Source: Protula sp. h YS-2021 (lineage: Eukaryota; Annelida; Polychaeta; Sabellida; Serpulidae). From it: 64,000 nucleotides of DNA. The notes beneath the pieces are model-generated. The model saw only the letters and a program-made list of their open reading frames with translations. It was not told the DNA's origin and did not search any database. The stretch is from NCBI GenBank assembly GCA_949752745.1, contig OX457025.1:48411601-48475600 (forward strand), given 5' to 3'. The number at the start of each line of letters is the position of its first letter. Within the stretch, counting starts at the first letter, position 1. The position numbers and the translations under genes are program-made. Of the stretch, positions 11,030-23,301 are shown piece by piece.

Positions 11030-11900
11030 TCAGACATATGAGCCCGCTGGGAGCCTCTCTTACTTATTCTAGTGGCGGATCAACATGATCATGATCTTTA
11101 CTGGAATTATCCACTGCAAGACCGACACGGCCAGATGCAGAGCTAAAAGTTTAATTAAATATCTAATTGTTAAATGGCATGTGAGAAATCCAATAATAAC
11201 AGGTGATTAAGGCGATTTGCTTAGATTTATAAAAATGCTTAAAATCCCCTTTGTTTTCACAGGAAGTAAACATCATTAATCACGTTATGTAAACAGCAGT
11301 AAATCTCATTTTTCTCATACCCAGAAATATGGAATATCTTCTGCCAAAGAACCAAGGTTATAAAAAGTGATGGAAAATTTTAACTTGAAGATTGGGTTGG
11401 ATACACTTGGGCACTTAGTGGACGGGAAAATGTGCATTGGGACAATAATGTTGGACAATGTTATATGATTTTATTTATATAATGCTAAAATGCTATGACT
11501 TGTTTTATTAAGTTGAAGCTGGGCCAGAAGACACAAATACCAAGTCTTATTACGGTTTTCTTTTTTAAACCCCTTTGCTTGACAAGGGTATGTTTTAAAC
11601 ACGGGCTGCATTGGAACAGCAATTTTTAATGCATTGTTGTTGGGATTACATAGTAGTCCGGTCTATATAATCACATGTATACAGCCGCAAAATGTTGGAA
11701 TATTGGTGTAGTGGGCAATGGTAAAATTTGAAAAAATATTTATAGACATCCGAGAGGCCCAGTACTGTAAATTTATTTTTTAAACCCGGTCCAGTCACGG
11801 TAATACGAACGGAATTACTATAACCTCGTGACCTACAAACAAAATACAATCACAGACATTCACAGATATTCCTGGGAAACTCCCAGTATGTCATGTAGGA
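11030..11900. other. No gene seen
   Basis: AT-rich DNA with chance frames only. No repeats or exons were recognised. Confidence 0.35.
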
Positions 11901-11929
11901 TACAGAGAGGTAAACAGGATTTTATACAT

Positions 11930-12870
11930 ATCTTATTTACACTTGGGTTATTTCGGAAACCGGTAGAGGAAGGAGTGATTTTGACCTCATTTTCGGACTC
12001 CACCCCCTCTAGGGAACTGCATAACCTAATCTGAACTTTGATCTACATTTTCACGAACAAAAGATTATTTGACCTGTGTTACCTTTAAACCTTTAAAGAT
12101 GGGGCGATTTTAACCTCATTTTCGGATTCGACCCCCGGTACTCCCTGTAATATGAAGGGTGATCTGAACTTTAACCCAGATTTTCAAGTCACGTGACCTG
12201 TCTTATCTCAGAAAACTCTAGAGAAAGTGATTTTGACCTCATTTTCGGACTCCACTACATTCTTACGTTAAATTAAAGGTAAGTTCGCGATCTGAACTTT
12301 GATCTACATTTTTTAAGGGCTAAGGTTCTGTGACCTGCATTATCTAGGAAATCGTTAGAGGGATCAGTTATGAGCTTATTGTACACATTTCCAGTAAACT
12401 TCGTAATCTGAACTTTGACCTGTGTCATCTTTGAACTGTTAAGAGGTGGAGCGACTACGGCCTCATTTTCGGACTCCAGCTCGTATAAGGAATTACACGA
12501 GGTACGTTCGTGATTTGAATTTTGACATACATTTTCAAGGTCAAAAGGTCACACGACCTGGGTTATCTCGGAAACCGTTAAAGGTGGAGTGGTTTTGACC
12601 ACAATTTTGAATCCCAGTCTAGCGAGTGGGTAGAATCTGAACTTCTACATTTTCAAAGTCAAAGGTCGCTTGATCTGTGTTATCTCAGAAATCCTTTGAG
12701 ATACAGCGATTTTGACTTCTTTTTCGGTCTCCACCCTCTCTGTGGAATTATAGAAAGGGTAACTTCGTGCTTTCAGCTTTGACCTACATATTCAAGATCA
12801 AAGGTCCCGTGCCCTGTGTTGTTTCGGAAACCGTTAGAGAAAGATCATTTTTAACCTCACGAGTCATCAT
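11930..12870. repeat. Degenerate ~110-130-bp tandem array
   Basis: About eight diverged units share TTTTGACCTCATTTTCGGACT, then AATCTGAACTTTGA(C/T)CTACA, then GACCTGTGTTATCT and CCGTTAGAG. The wording overlaps the core of the arrays at 37.7-38.8 and 52.8-56.7 kb, so it is probably an older member of the same repeat superfamily. Confidence 0.7.
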
Positions 12871-13489
12871 ATAAAAATAGAAAGATTTTGATCTTATTTT
12901 TATATTGCAACTCGCTCTACGGAGTTACATAATAAAAAAAGTCAATTGAAAAGTGATTTTGCAGTTATGGTTTCTATCGTTACCATCAGTTTTAAGTGAT
13001 TGGTGTATGTTTCTGTTATAAAAGATGAAACTTTCGATAGCTTTCCCCTATTTTGTGCCGTATGATACCTCTAGAATACTCAGTCATTCGCAAAACAGAT
13101 CACTCATGTCGATGAAAAGGACTCGGAACATCAATAAACACAACTGCTCAAATGTATGCAACAGAAGTAAAATACAGTATGAAATCAGCATAGAGCAAGC
13201 CGTTAGGACTGCTTCATAAATCTTTCAAATTATTTTAAATTGTGTGCTGTAATTCATGGTTTCAGGCAGGGAAAAACAGTGCGAAGATGATGGTGTAACG
13301 CTTAACCATATTTATCTTGTTATTAGTAAACCCGCATTTTGCAATAAGGAGTGTTTTTGGAATCCACACTTCATATGTTATGAATCTACATTCGCATATA
13401 TTTGGGGTACACTTCTCAAAATGTGCTATTTATTAATATTATGTATCACAGCCAAGAATTATTTCAGAATAGTCAATTATATACTTCTA
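12871..13489. other. No gene seen
   Basis: AT-rich sequence. The open frames at 13025-13219 and 13256-13555 lack domains and splice support. Confidence 0.35.
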
Positions 13490-13900
13490 ACATTTACGTG
13501 TTACAAAGTTTCTTTATTTAATTGCGAAAATATTGACCAAAATCCTTTTTTTTAATGCTGGGAATTTATTGAAATGTCCTAAAATTTTTATGTAAGGTAG
13601 ACAGCATTCAAATGGCTATTATATTATTTGGTCGATTCGCTAAATGTGAGCGGAAATATTGACCGAAAACCAATTTTCCTAAAACGTGAAGACCTTCTCT
13701 TAGGATGTTAGTGAAAACTTCATAAAATGTCGACTGAATGTAAGGGGTACTAGTTCCATCTGGCTATTTTATTTTTCTTTAGCGGTTTACCAAAAAAAAA
13801 AAATAATGCAAATATTGGCGAAAATCAGTTTATCATTAGGATCTTAAATGACACAAGGATATGGTCTCACTGTCTTTATATTTTAGTAAAGGTAACAGAC
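13490..13900. repeat. Diverged ~170-bp repeat, about three copies
   Basis: The phrases GCGGAAATATTGACCGAAAA, GACAGCATTCAAATGGCTAT and the A-rich end recur with many changes. The block lies just downstream of the last coding exon of the DUF21 gene and may overlap its 3' untranslated region. Confidence 0.45.
13768..13773 (-). promoter_or_regulatory. Candidate poly(A) signal of the DUF21/CBS gene
   Basis: On the minus strand an AATAAA hexamer lies about 410 nt downstream of the TGA stop at 14185-14187. It is the first clear hexamer I noticed there. In AT-rich DNA the motif is common, so the assignment is weak. Confidence 0.3.
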
Positions 13901-14184
13901 ATTAGTATCAACGTGGAAATTACTTCTTTTGGCGATTATGCACACTGAAATTTTGGTTGACAGTTATAATTATTATCATCAATTCTGACACCAGCATTCT
14001 CGAGCGCCAGCATTGTCGATGGGCAATCTCGTCTGTTACACGTGCACAACACAGCATGGAGCAGACAGCACCGTGCCACCAAGGTGAGACCACATGATCA
14101 GGACCCCGTGCATCCAGTCCAGCAGTGTCACCTGACGGCTTTCAGTCACTGTTATGTGGGTAGGCGTTAAGTGACGGCTGTCAA

Positions 14185-14283
14185 TCACTGCGTTTGGGGT
14201 AGTAGAGGCGCAGTGTCGTTCTCTTCTTGGGAGATGTGTTCGACGCTTGGTCTGCTTACAGGCGCGGGCAGTTTCGATTTGTT
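14185..14283 (-). CDS. DUF21/CBS gene exon 9 (last coding exon)
   Basis: The acceptor TTATTTTCTCGTTGTAG precedes AACAAATCG. The exon is phase 0 and encodes 32 residues (421-452) before a TGA. The peptide is polar ([19 protein letters not shown]) and carries the acidic dileucine motif DTAPLL six residues before the four-residue end. It was recognised because exon 8 ends in phase 0 at a donor and this frame closes the protein sensibly; sequence conservation here is not known to me. Confidence 0.75.
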   Translation of the reverse strand, partial: NKSKLPAPVSRPSVEHISQEENDTAPLLPQTQ

Positions 14284-17200
14284 CTACAACGAGAAAATAA
14301 GTCACGTGTGTGCGCATCTTCGCATTTTTCAGTTTTCGAGATCATCTTTGATCTGATTTTTAGTGAAAGTAACACAGCACAAGTGGATTTATTTTTCTTC
14401 TCTTCAAAACCAACGTAAGGAATACTTCGCTTGTTTGACAGTAACTGAGAAATACTTGGATGCGGACTTGGACCAATACCTGTGGGTTCAGACTATTCTT
14501 TCTTGCTCTGGCAACCAGAACTCTTCTGTTCATATCGGCATATACATCGGTCTCGTCGAGGATTTCTTCACCCAACAGTTCTTCTATGACATCTTCTAGT
14601 GTGATTATACCCACCACAACCTAGAAAGTTTTATTCCTCTAATTTGTGATACCAATAAATAGTATTTTAAATAAATAAATGAATAAAATAAAGTAAAATA
14701 AAGAAAGCTTATCCATCCACAGTTTTGACTGGGTTGTTTCCAAATTTGGTGCGAAGGTTCCCCAAGTAAATGGCTCTTGTAAAAAAACTCTTTTAGCATT
14801 CGCCAAAAGCTGGAACAATGGCAACATATTAAAAGATTTTCGAAACCAGTTTAAAAAATGCTTCTAACGCAATTTTGATCGGACGTAGTTTTCACTACGT
14901 AATCCTCTTGAATTGCCAGCGATCAATAAAATAATCCCAATTGGACATTTATTTTTTTTTTAGCCAGGGCGACTTTTATCGTTGGACTATTTTTTCAAAA
15001 GGCCACTCTTCCTACATTTCTGGTCCAATTGTGTCGAAGTAGCAATCTTCTTCATAGCCTGTATTTTATCTGGTGATATCACAAAAATTGGCAAAAACAT
15101 TGGCCAAAAACTGTCAGCTGGTATCACCCTGAGTGACTGATATCCCCCTGAGTGGCTGATATCACCTTGAGTGGCTAATATCCCCCTGAGTGGCTGATAT
15201 CACCCAGGGTGACTGTTATCAGATATTGCTTTCATTATATAAAGACATGGTTTTTGATAGAATGAATTATGAAATCTTTTAATGGCATTTATCTTCAAAT
15301 TATATATTAATTTAATTTTACGTCAAAAGTACATCACACTTTTTTTATTCAGCAAGTTATACAGTCTGACTTAAAAAAGCAAATGCTGCTTACGTCCGAG
15401 GTCACATTGGCAACTGAAATACTTGGGATATTGGACTGAATATTAGCGCCAGTTGGTCCGTCCGGTGAGCTGGCATCAGCGGGTCGCGTCATCAGGCACA
15501 GATGAGCTGAAATGACGCCCCATAAGGAGTTTGTCTTGCCCTTACAACCAATAAGGATTTATTCAGGTCGTGATCAACAAGTCTTCAGTTGGTTTTCATT
15601 TTTTTTTACAGCCACTTATAATCAATATAAAAGTACCTTATCTAATTTAGTTGATGACTGACAAGTCGAAGACTTGCAAAGAGTATACAGAAGTGGGACG
15701 GGTCAATGTTTCGGACCTTTTTTCTCCTTACTGGTCATTTTGTCTTTACTACTCCCCTGCCCATAACGGCCCTAGGACTTCCATATTTAGCACTTGCTCT
15801 GAAGTTGTGCACCCCACTCTTTGTTTTCGGATTTTTTTTTTCATTTTTATCATCAAAACGTGTAGCAAACACTGATGTTTTTTTATCAGGAAATGCAACG
15901 CTTCAGGTCTGAGTATGGCCTGCAGTAGCATTTGCGCACAAAACTCTCGCATCCCCCAACAGCCACACTGTGCGTTACATAAATGATGTTTGTTTTAATT
16001 GCCTTAGCCGAATCCCGGTCATCTGCCCCCCGGCCGACTGCCCCCCCTGTCATCTGCCCCCCTTTTTTGCAACCCGGTTGACTCCCCCCCCCCCTTCAAA
16101 GTGGAGGGGTGGTCGCTTGCCCCCTCCATATACTATTTTTTCTTGGGTTCTTGGCTTACAAAGACACAATAAATAAAATTATATTTATTTTAGTGAATGT
16201 ATTGCACCTCGGTAAATTGCAATTCACCAATAGGAAACTAATTGCAGTTAGAATTGTAATTAGTTTAAATATCGGTCTCTCCTAAGATCAATTTTGGTGT
16301 TTCAGAGACGAAGTAGACGCGGACATCACATCAAAAAAGGAGGAGGACAGATGACGACCCCGTCAAATTGCAGGGGGGGGGGGGGGCAATCGACCGGGTT
16401 GCAAAAAAGGGGGGCAGTTGACTGGGGGGGCACTTGACCGGGGGGGGGGGGCAGATAACCGTTTACCGCCTGAGCCATATGGCTGAGCATGGAGAAATGC
16501 GTGTGTTGATATTATAAGAACTGCGCATGGATGCAAAATCTTACCTGGTCATTTTAAATACGCTGAATGTTCACATAAATAATCAGCTTCAGTTACATAC
16601 TATTCTTGGAGCGGGGGGAGGGCGTTTCAGATAGTTAAAGAGTAAGTAGCAAAGCTATATATTTTTTAGAAATGTTTCGAACAGGCAAAAACGTTTCTTA
16701 GAAAGATTTCGAGATCTGAAAAAAAAATACATTTGTCTGGTCTGTAACAGTAAATGAAAATCAGACTGAAAAGTTTTTAAAATTCTACTCGAAGGGAGAA
16801 AATGATTTTAACAAAAAAATTTCGTCAAGTTTTTTAATAATTCGCCTTTGAGAAATAGGTTCTTGTTACTAATAGTATGGACTGCTTTTTTCAAATTCAA
16901 AAGTACTTACATTTTCCCTTCTGAAATTCATTCAGCAGGTCATAGAGAGGAATGTTGTCTTCCCTCTGGAAGACCTTCCTACAGTACGTCTGCTGCTGGA
17001 CCAACCGCCTCAAGGGAACTGCGTCGTCCGGATCCAGTGCTATGATTGTTTTGACTAGCAGTATGGCCACTATGTTGTCACGAGCGCCCTCGTATACTGG
17101 GATTCTGGAGTGAGCGGCGTCGCTTATCTGTAATGTCAAGCAGCGTTTTATGTGACGTACATCGCTTTACATTAATCGTTGGTACTTAGGTTCCAGTACA

Positions 17201-20200
17201 CCGCAGGCTCTGTGAAAAGGTAACGGTTTTTCTTACATTTCCCCTTCATCAAAGACAATGTATTTACCTTCAGTGACAAAAAGAAAACTACTAGTAAACA
17301 ACGCGACTTACCATGTTCAAAACTTTTACGGCTACGAGGGGGTGGGGTGGGGGGGGGGGAGAACGAATGGTTACACTAAATCCTGTTAAATTGATGAAAT
17401 TGAAAAGAACATCAAAGCTTAACTGGAAAGAACATATAAGTCGAGTCCGTTCTAAACTTAGCAAATGTATCGCAATTATGTATAAGGTTAGTTATTTTGT
17501 GGATTATGGTGCATTGTTTATTATTTATTGTTCTCTTTTTCTTCCATATATGTCCTATTGTCTGGAGATTTGGGGTATTACCTATGCAACAAATGTTATG
17601 CCAGTATTCAAGCTACGAAAAAGAGCTGTAAGAATTCTTAATGGTGTTGGTAGATTTGAACATACCAGTTATCTGTGCGGTAGATCTAATGTTCTTAAAA
17701 TGTTTGACCTTGTTAAATTTAAAACCCTCCTTATAATGTTCAGAGCAAAGACTTATTCGTTACCGTCAAATGTTCAACCTTATTTCAGTACAGTATCTGC
17801 TGTAAGAAGTACGAGGCAGTTCGGTAACTTTAATCATGTTTACTCCAGAACCACTCTGAAACATACTGTTTGAGAATAAGAGGAACACAGTGGTGGAATA
17901 AGCTCTCAAAAGATTAAAAAAACCTTGGTTCTATACTATTATTTAAGAAAAAACTAAAGAAATACTTATTGTCATATTACATGCTCAATGAATAAGCGGT
18001 CGATCATGAAAGCTTCATTTAGTCAGGTATGATACTTCAATTATTACAAACATATTTTGTTCACAAATTGAACTTTGCTTGGTGTATGCTGTATATGCTT
18101 CTATTAATAACTAAATAACTAGTAACTAAATGTTTAATCTAGTTATCCTAGTTTAGCGATCAATGTATGTTAAAGAATATTTATGTTTAGTTCGCTTAAA
18201 TAATATCTGGGGTATAGGGCAAGCGTTCAACAAGCTTTTGCTTTTGCTTGCTTCCTTTTCTGTATCACATATTATAAATTCACTCATCTATGTACTGTTA
18301 ATTTATTTCAATATTGCTGATCCAGAAATAAACATTCTTGATTGATTGATTGATCTTCCGTGGCTGAAACAATTTTATGTGTCAAGTGTCGCAAAATAAG
18401 GAACATTTGAGTGGAAAGGGTTGGCAAATTTGCATCCGGCTTATTAGGCTTAGTTAAAATTGAACATTTTGTTGTCACCAGTTATAGGGATCTACTCCAA
18501 CAAATTCTATCTCCTCTCTCTCGCAGACGAAGCAACAATCTATAGTTCCATTTCCAAGATTTTTTCTGATTGGCCGAGAGATGTTTAACAAATATGACTG
18601 TGACATAGTTAACAAAACTAACTATTACACGGTCCAGTATCCCATAATTTTTACTGCAAATGCAGTCGACAGTAACGTGATAAGTCCATGGAATAAAAAG
18701 TTTTAGAAAATGTAAGCTTTTGCTAAATATGCCCATAGCATTCTCTTTCCCTTAAAAATGTGTGGTTTCGTTCAATATCCGACATCTTTAGAATGTGTGC
18801 AAATCTTTAAGAACTTCAAAGCTCTTTGGCTTTCCCAAATAAAATAATTAATTAAAAACAACCGGTTTACCAACACGAAGTACTGTTTACAACGCAACAA
18901 CAGCACCGAGAGTATTTTCGAGTGACGTTCGTAAGTACTCAAGGCCATGACGAAAGCCAATGATGTAATGTGCGTCGCTTCAGCGAAGTACTTGAGGATT
19001 GAAAACATGGCACAAATTCGTTAAAGGGAAATGCGGGTATCTCACCTTCAATTGACATTTCCTTCATACTTTCACAGTTTAATGCTTTGAGGGTATACAT
19101 TCCAAAATTGAAAAGAAAAAGGGGGGTCACCGATGTTATAAGAGAAATAAAGACGCTGAGAGGTCGCATACTTTTACTATAGAAACCATTGGGAAAACCA
19201 AGAAATTTCAATCAAAACGCAAAATTCACACATAATCACAATTGACAATTGCCTCATTTTTTCCCTGTTTGAAGAACACGTCATACGAAATGTTTTAAGC
19301 AAATAAAAAATATATGTCACCGTATCAATAAGAGAATTATACAATCTTTTGACAAAATCCCATTGACTCAATGGATAAATATGTGAAAACAGTGTAATAT
19401 GATTTTAACTGACAATATATCAACACCTCCTTCTAGGAACAAAATATCAATATTCAATGTAATGCGCATTTCGGTCGCTAGATGGCGCAGCGATACCCGC
19501 ATTTCCCTTTAACTAAAGCTGATGTGGCTGTAATAAATGAAACAACAAGTTTGTCCAAGGACAAAGTCCCAGCTTACGAAAAGCAATAAGACCCAATTCC
19601 AGCGTGCATGAGTAAGGGAATTTTCCTGAAAAATTGGGCTTCAAAAGATGAGACGGCAAAGAGCTAGCCCAATAATTAATTTAGCACCGGATGAGAACAT
19701 AGACCGATAAATGCATACAAAGATTTCTTTCCCAGAAAAATGGGAAACAGATTTTTTGTATCTCTGGTGGACTGGATAGTCTGCCATAGATAAATTCAAA
19801 AAACACTCGCATTTCGGACCAGTGCGCATATTTATGCAACTTGCCTTGATGCGCGGTTCTTATTCAGACAAGTGCGCATGTTTATTTAATTTTGCGTACA
19901 TGCGCGGCTCCCATTTTGGAACAGTGCACATGTTTATTTAACTTGCGTTGATGTGCGATTCGCATTTCTGACGAGCGCCTATGTTTTTTTTTTACCTTTT
20001 GTGAATGTGCGGTTCTTATTTCGGATCAGTGCGCACGTTTATTTACCTTGTGTTGATGTGCGGTTCTTATTTCGGATCAGTGCGCATGTTTATTTACCTT
20101 GCGTCGATGCGCGATTCTTATTCCAGACCAATACGCATGTTTATTGTACTTGCGTTGATGAGCGGTACTTATTCTGGACAAGTGCACAAGTTTCCATAGG

Positions 20201-22465
20201 TTGCCTTGATGCGCGGTTTGCATTTCGGACCAGTTTGCACGTTTATTTAACTTGCTTTGATGCACGGTGCTTATTTTGGACATGTGCCTATGTTTATTTA
20301 ACTTGCGTTAATGCGCGGTTCGAATTTCGGACCAGTGCGCATGTTTATTAACTGCGGTTGGAATTTCGGACCAGTGCGCATGTTTATTTAACTTGCGTTG
20401 ATGCGCAGTGCTTATTTTGGACCACTGCAAATGTTTATTTAACTTGCGTTGGAGCGTAGTTCTCATTTCGAACCACTACGCATGTTTATTTAACTTGCGT
20501 TGATGCGCGGTTCGAATTTCGGAGAAGTGCGCATGTTTATTTAACTTGCGTTGATGCGCAGTGCTTATTTTAGACCAGTGTAAATGTTTATTTAACTTAC
20601 GTTGGCGCGTGGTTCGCATTTCGAACCACTGCGTATGTTTATTTTACGTGCGTCGATGCGCGGTTCTTATTTCAGGCCAATGTGCATATTTCTTTAACTT
20701 GAGTTGATGCGCGGTTCTTATTCTGGACCAGTGTGCATGTTTATTTAAGTTGCGTTGATGCGCAGTTCTTATTTGGAATAGTGCGCATGTTATTTAAGTT
20801 GCGTTAATGGGCACTTCGCATTTCGAAATAGTGCGCATGTTTATTTAACTTGCGTTGATGCAAGGTGCTTATTTTGGTCCAGTGTGCTTGCTTATTTAGC
20901 TTGTGTTGCTGTGCGGTTCGCATTTCGGACCAGCGCACATGTTTTTTTTTAACTTGTGTTGATGCGTGGTTCGCATTTTGGACCATTGCACATATTTATT
21001 TAACTTGTGTTGATGATCGGTACTTATTTTGGACCGGTGCAAATGTTTATTTAACTTAGGTTGCGTTGATGCGCAGTTCGCATTTTGGGACAAGTGGGCA
21101 GGTTCATTTAACTTGCGTTGACGCGCGATTTGCGTTTCGGACCAGAACGCATGTTTATTTAAGTCCCGTCGATGCCAGACTCTTATGTCTATTCAACTTG
21201 CGTCGATTCATGGTTCTTTCTTCGGACCACTGCGCATGTTTATTTAACTTGCGTTGATGCGCGGTTCTCATTTCAGACCACTGCGCATGTCTATTCAACT
21301 TGCGTCGATGCGTGGGTCTTTTTTCGGATAAGTGCGCATGTTTGTTTAACTTGCGTTGATGTGCGGTGCTTATTTTGGACCGGATCGCATGTTTATTTAA
21401 CTTCCGTCGATGCGCGGTTCGCATTTCAGGCCATTGCCCATGTTTATTTAACTTGTGTTGATGCGTGGTTCTCATTTCAGACCAGTGCGCATATTTATTT
21501 AACTTGCGTTGATGCGCGGTTCGCATTTCGGACCACTGCGCATGTTTATTTAATTTTCCTCGATGTGCGGTTCGCATTTCGGACCAGTGCGCATGTTTCT
21601 TTAGGCTGCGTTGATGCGCGGTTCGCATTTCAGACCACTGCGCATGTCTATTCAACTTACGTCGAAGCGTAGTTCTTTTTTTCGGACCAGTGCGCATGTT
21701 TATTTAACCTGCGTTGATGCGCGGTGCTTATTTTGGACCAGTTCGCATCTTTATTTATCTTCCGTCAATGCGCAGTTCACATTTCGGACCAATGCGCATG
21801 TTTATTTAACTTGCATCGATGCGGAGTACTTAATTTGGACTACTGCGAATGTCTATTTAACTTGCGTCGATGTGCAGTTGTTAAATCTGACTACTGCGCA
21901 AGTTCATTTAACTTGCGTTTATGCGCTGTAGGAGCAGATTCATTTAATTTTTTTTTCAAAAATTCCGAAAAAAATTCAAAAGTTTTCCAATTAACTCAAA
22001 AAGCACAAGCCGTATGCATGACCCCCTAGAGACGGCTCATATCGAAAATAAATGAAATCTGATAAAAACTGTAGGAGGAAATGCATTTTGAATTTTTTTT
22101 CTTCAAAAATTCTCTCATCGACTGAAAAAGACAGGCCATATTCACGACACCCTAAGTATGCCTCAGCCACAAAATAAATGATGTTTGATCAAAACTGCAG
22201 GAGAAAATGCATTTTGAGGTATTTTCATCAAAAATTCCCACCGAAATCAAAAATTCCCAAGTCGAGTCAAATAGCACAAGCCGTATGCGAGACCTACCTA
22301 AGGATGTCTCATAGCAAAAAAGTAAATGAAATCGGATAAAAACTGTAGGAGGAAATGCATTTTGAAGTTTTTCTTCAAAAATTCCCCAAAAATACAGAAA
22401 TTGTCGGATCGACTAAAAAACGCAAGTCGTATTCTCAACCCCTTAGGGAAGCCTCAAAACAAAAA

Positions 22466-22508
<43 letters not shown>

Positions 22509-23250
22509 GTAGGAGGAAATGCATTTTGAAGTTTTTTTCTTCAAAAACTCCCTAAAAATACAAAAATTGCCCGATCGACTAAAAAGCACGAGCCGTATCC
22601 ACTCACACCAAAAATAAATGACATCGAATCAAAATTGTATGGGTAGATGCATTTTGAATTATTTTCGAAATTTTTCCTTCAAAAATTCCCCAAAAATACA
22701 AACTAAAAAAGCACGAGCCGTATGCACGACCCTTTAGGGGTGCCTCATGCCAAAAATAAATGACATCGGGTCAAAAATGTAAGAGGAGATACATTTTAAA
22801 ATTTCTTTAAAATTCGCCAAAAATTCAAAAATCACCCGATCGACTAAAAAAGCACAAGCCGTATGCACGACCGCTTAGGAAATCCTAACACCAAAAATAA
22901 ATGACATCGAATCAAAATTGTAGGAGTAGATGGATTTTTTTCAAATTTTTTGCTTAAAAAAATCCCCAAAAATACAAAAATTGTCCGATCGACTAAAAAA
23001 GCACAAGCCGTATGCACGACCCTTTAAGAGTGCCTCATACAATACATAAATGACATCGGGTCAAAAATGTAGGAGGAGATACATTTTTAATTTTTTTCTT
23101 TAAAAATTCGCCAAAAATTCAAAAATCACCCGATCAACTAGAAAAGCACAAGCCGTATGCACGACCCCTTAGGGATGCCTCACACCAAAAATAAATGACA
23201 TCGGATTAAAATTGTAGGAGGAGATGCATTTTGAAACAAAGTTTACAGCG

Positions 23251-23301
<51 letters not shown>

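Noticed and set aside
14360..14479. Read-through C-terminus of the DUF21/CBS protein from exon 8
   Set aside because: It would add an unrelated tail of about 38 residues past a plausible donor, whereas exon 9 gives a compact end with a good acceptor and sorting motif.
21155..21697. 180-residue minus-strand open frame, and 166- and 132-residue plus-strand frames nearby
   Set aside because: All follow the 51-bp minisatellite with a 17-residue period on both strands. The unit length alone keeps them open, and there is no start context, domain or splice support.
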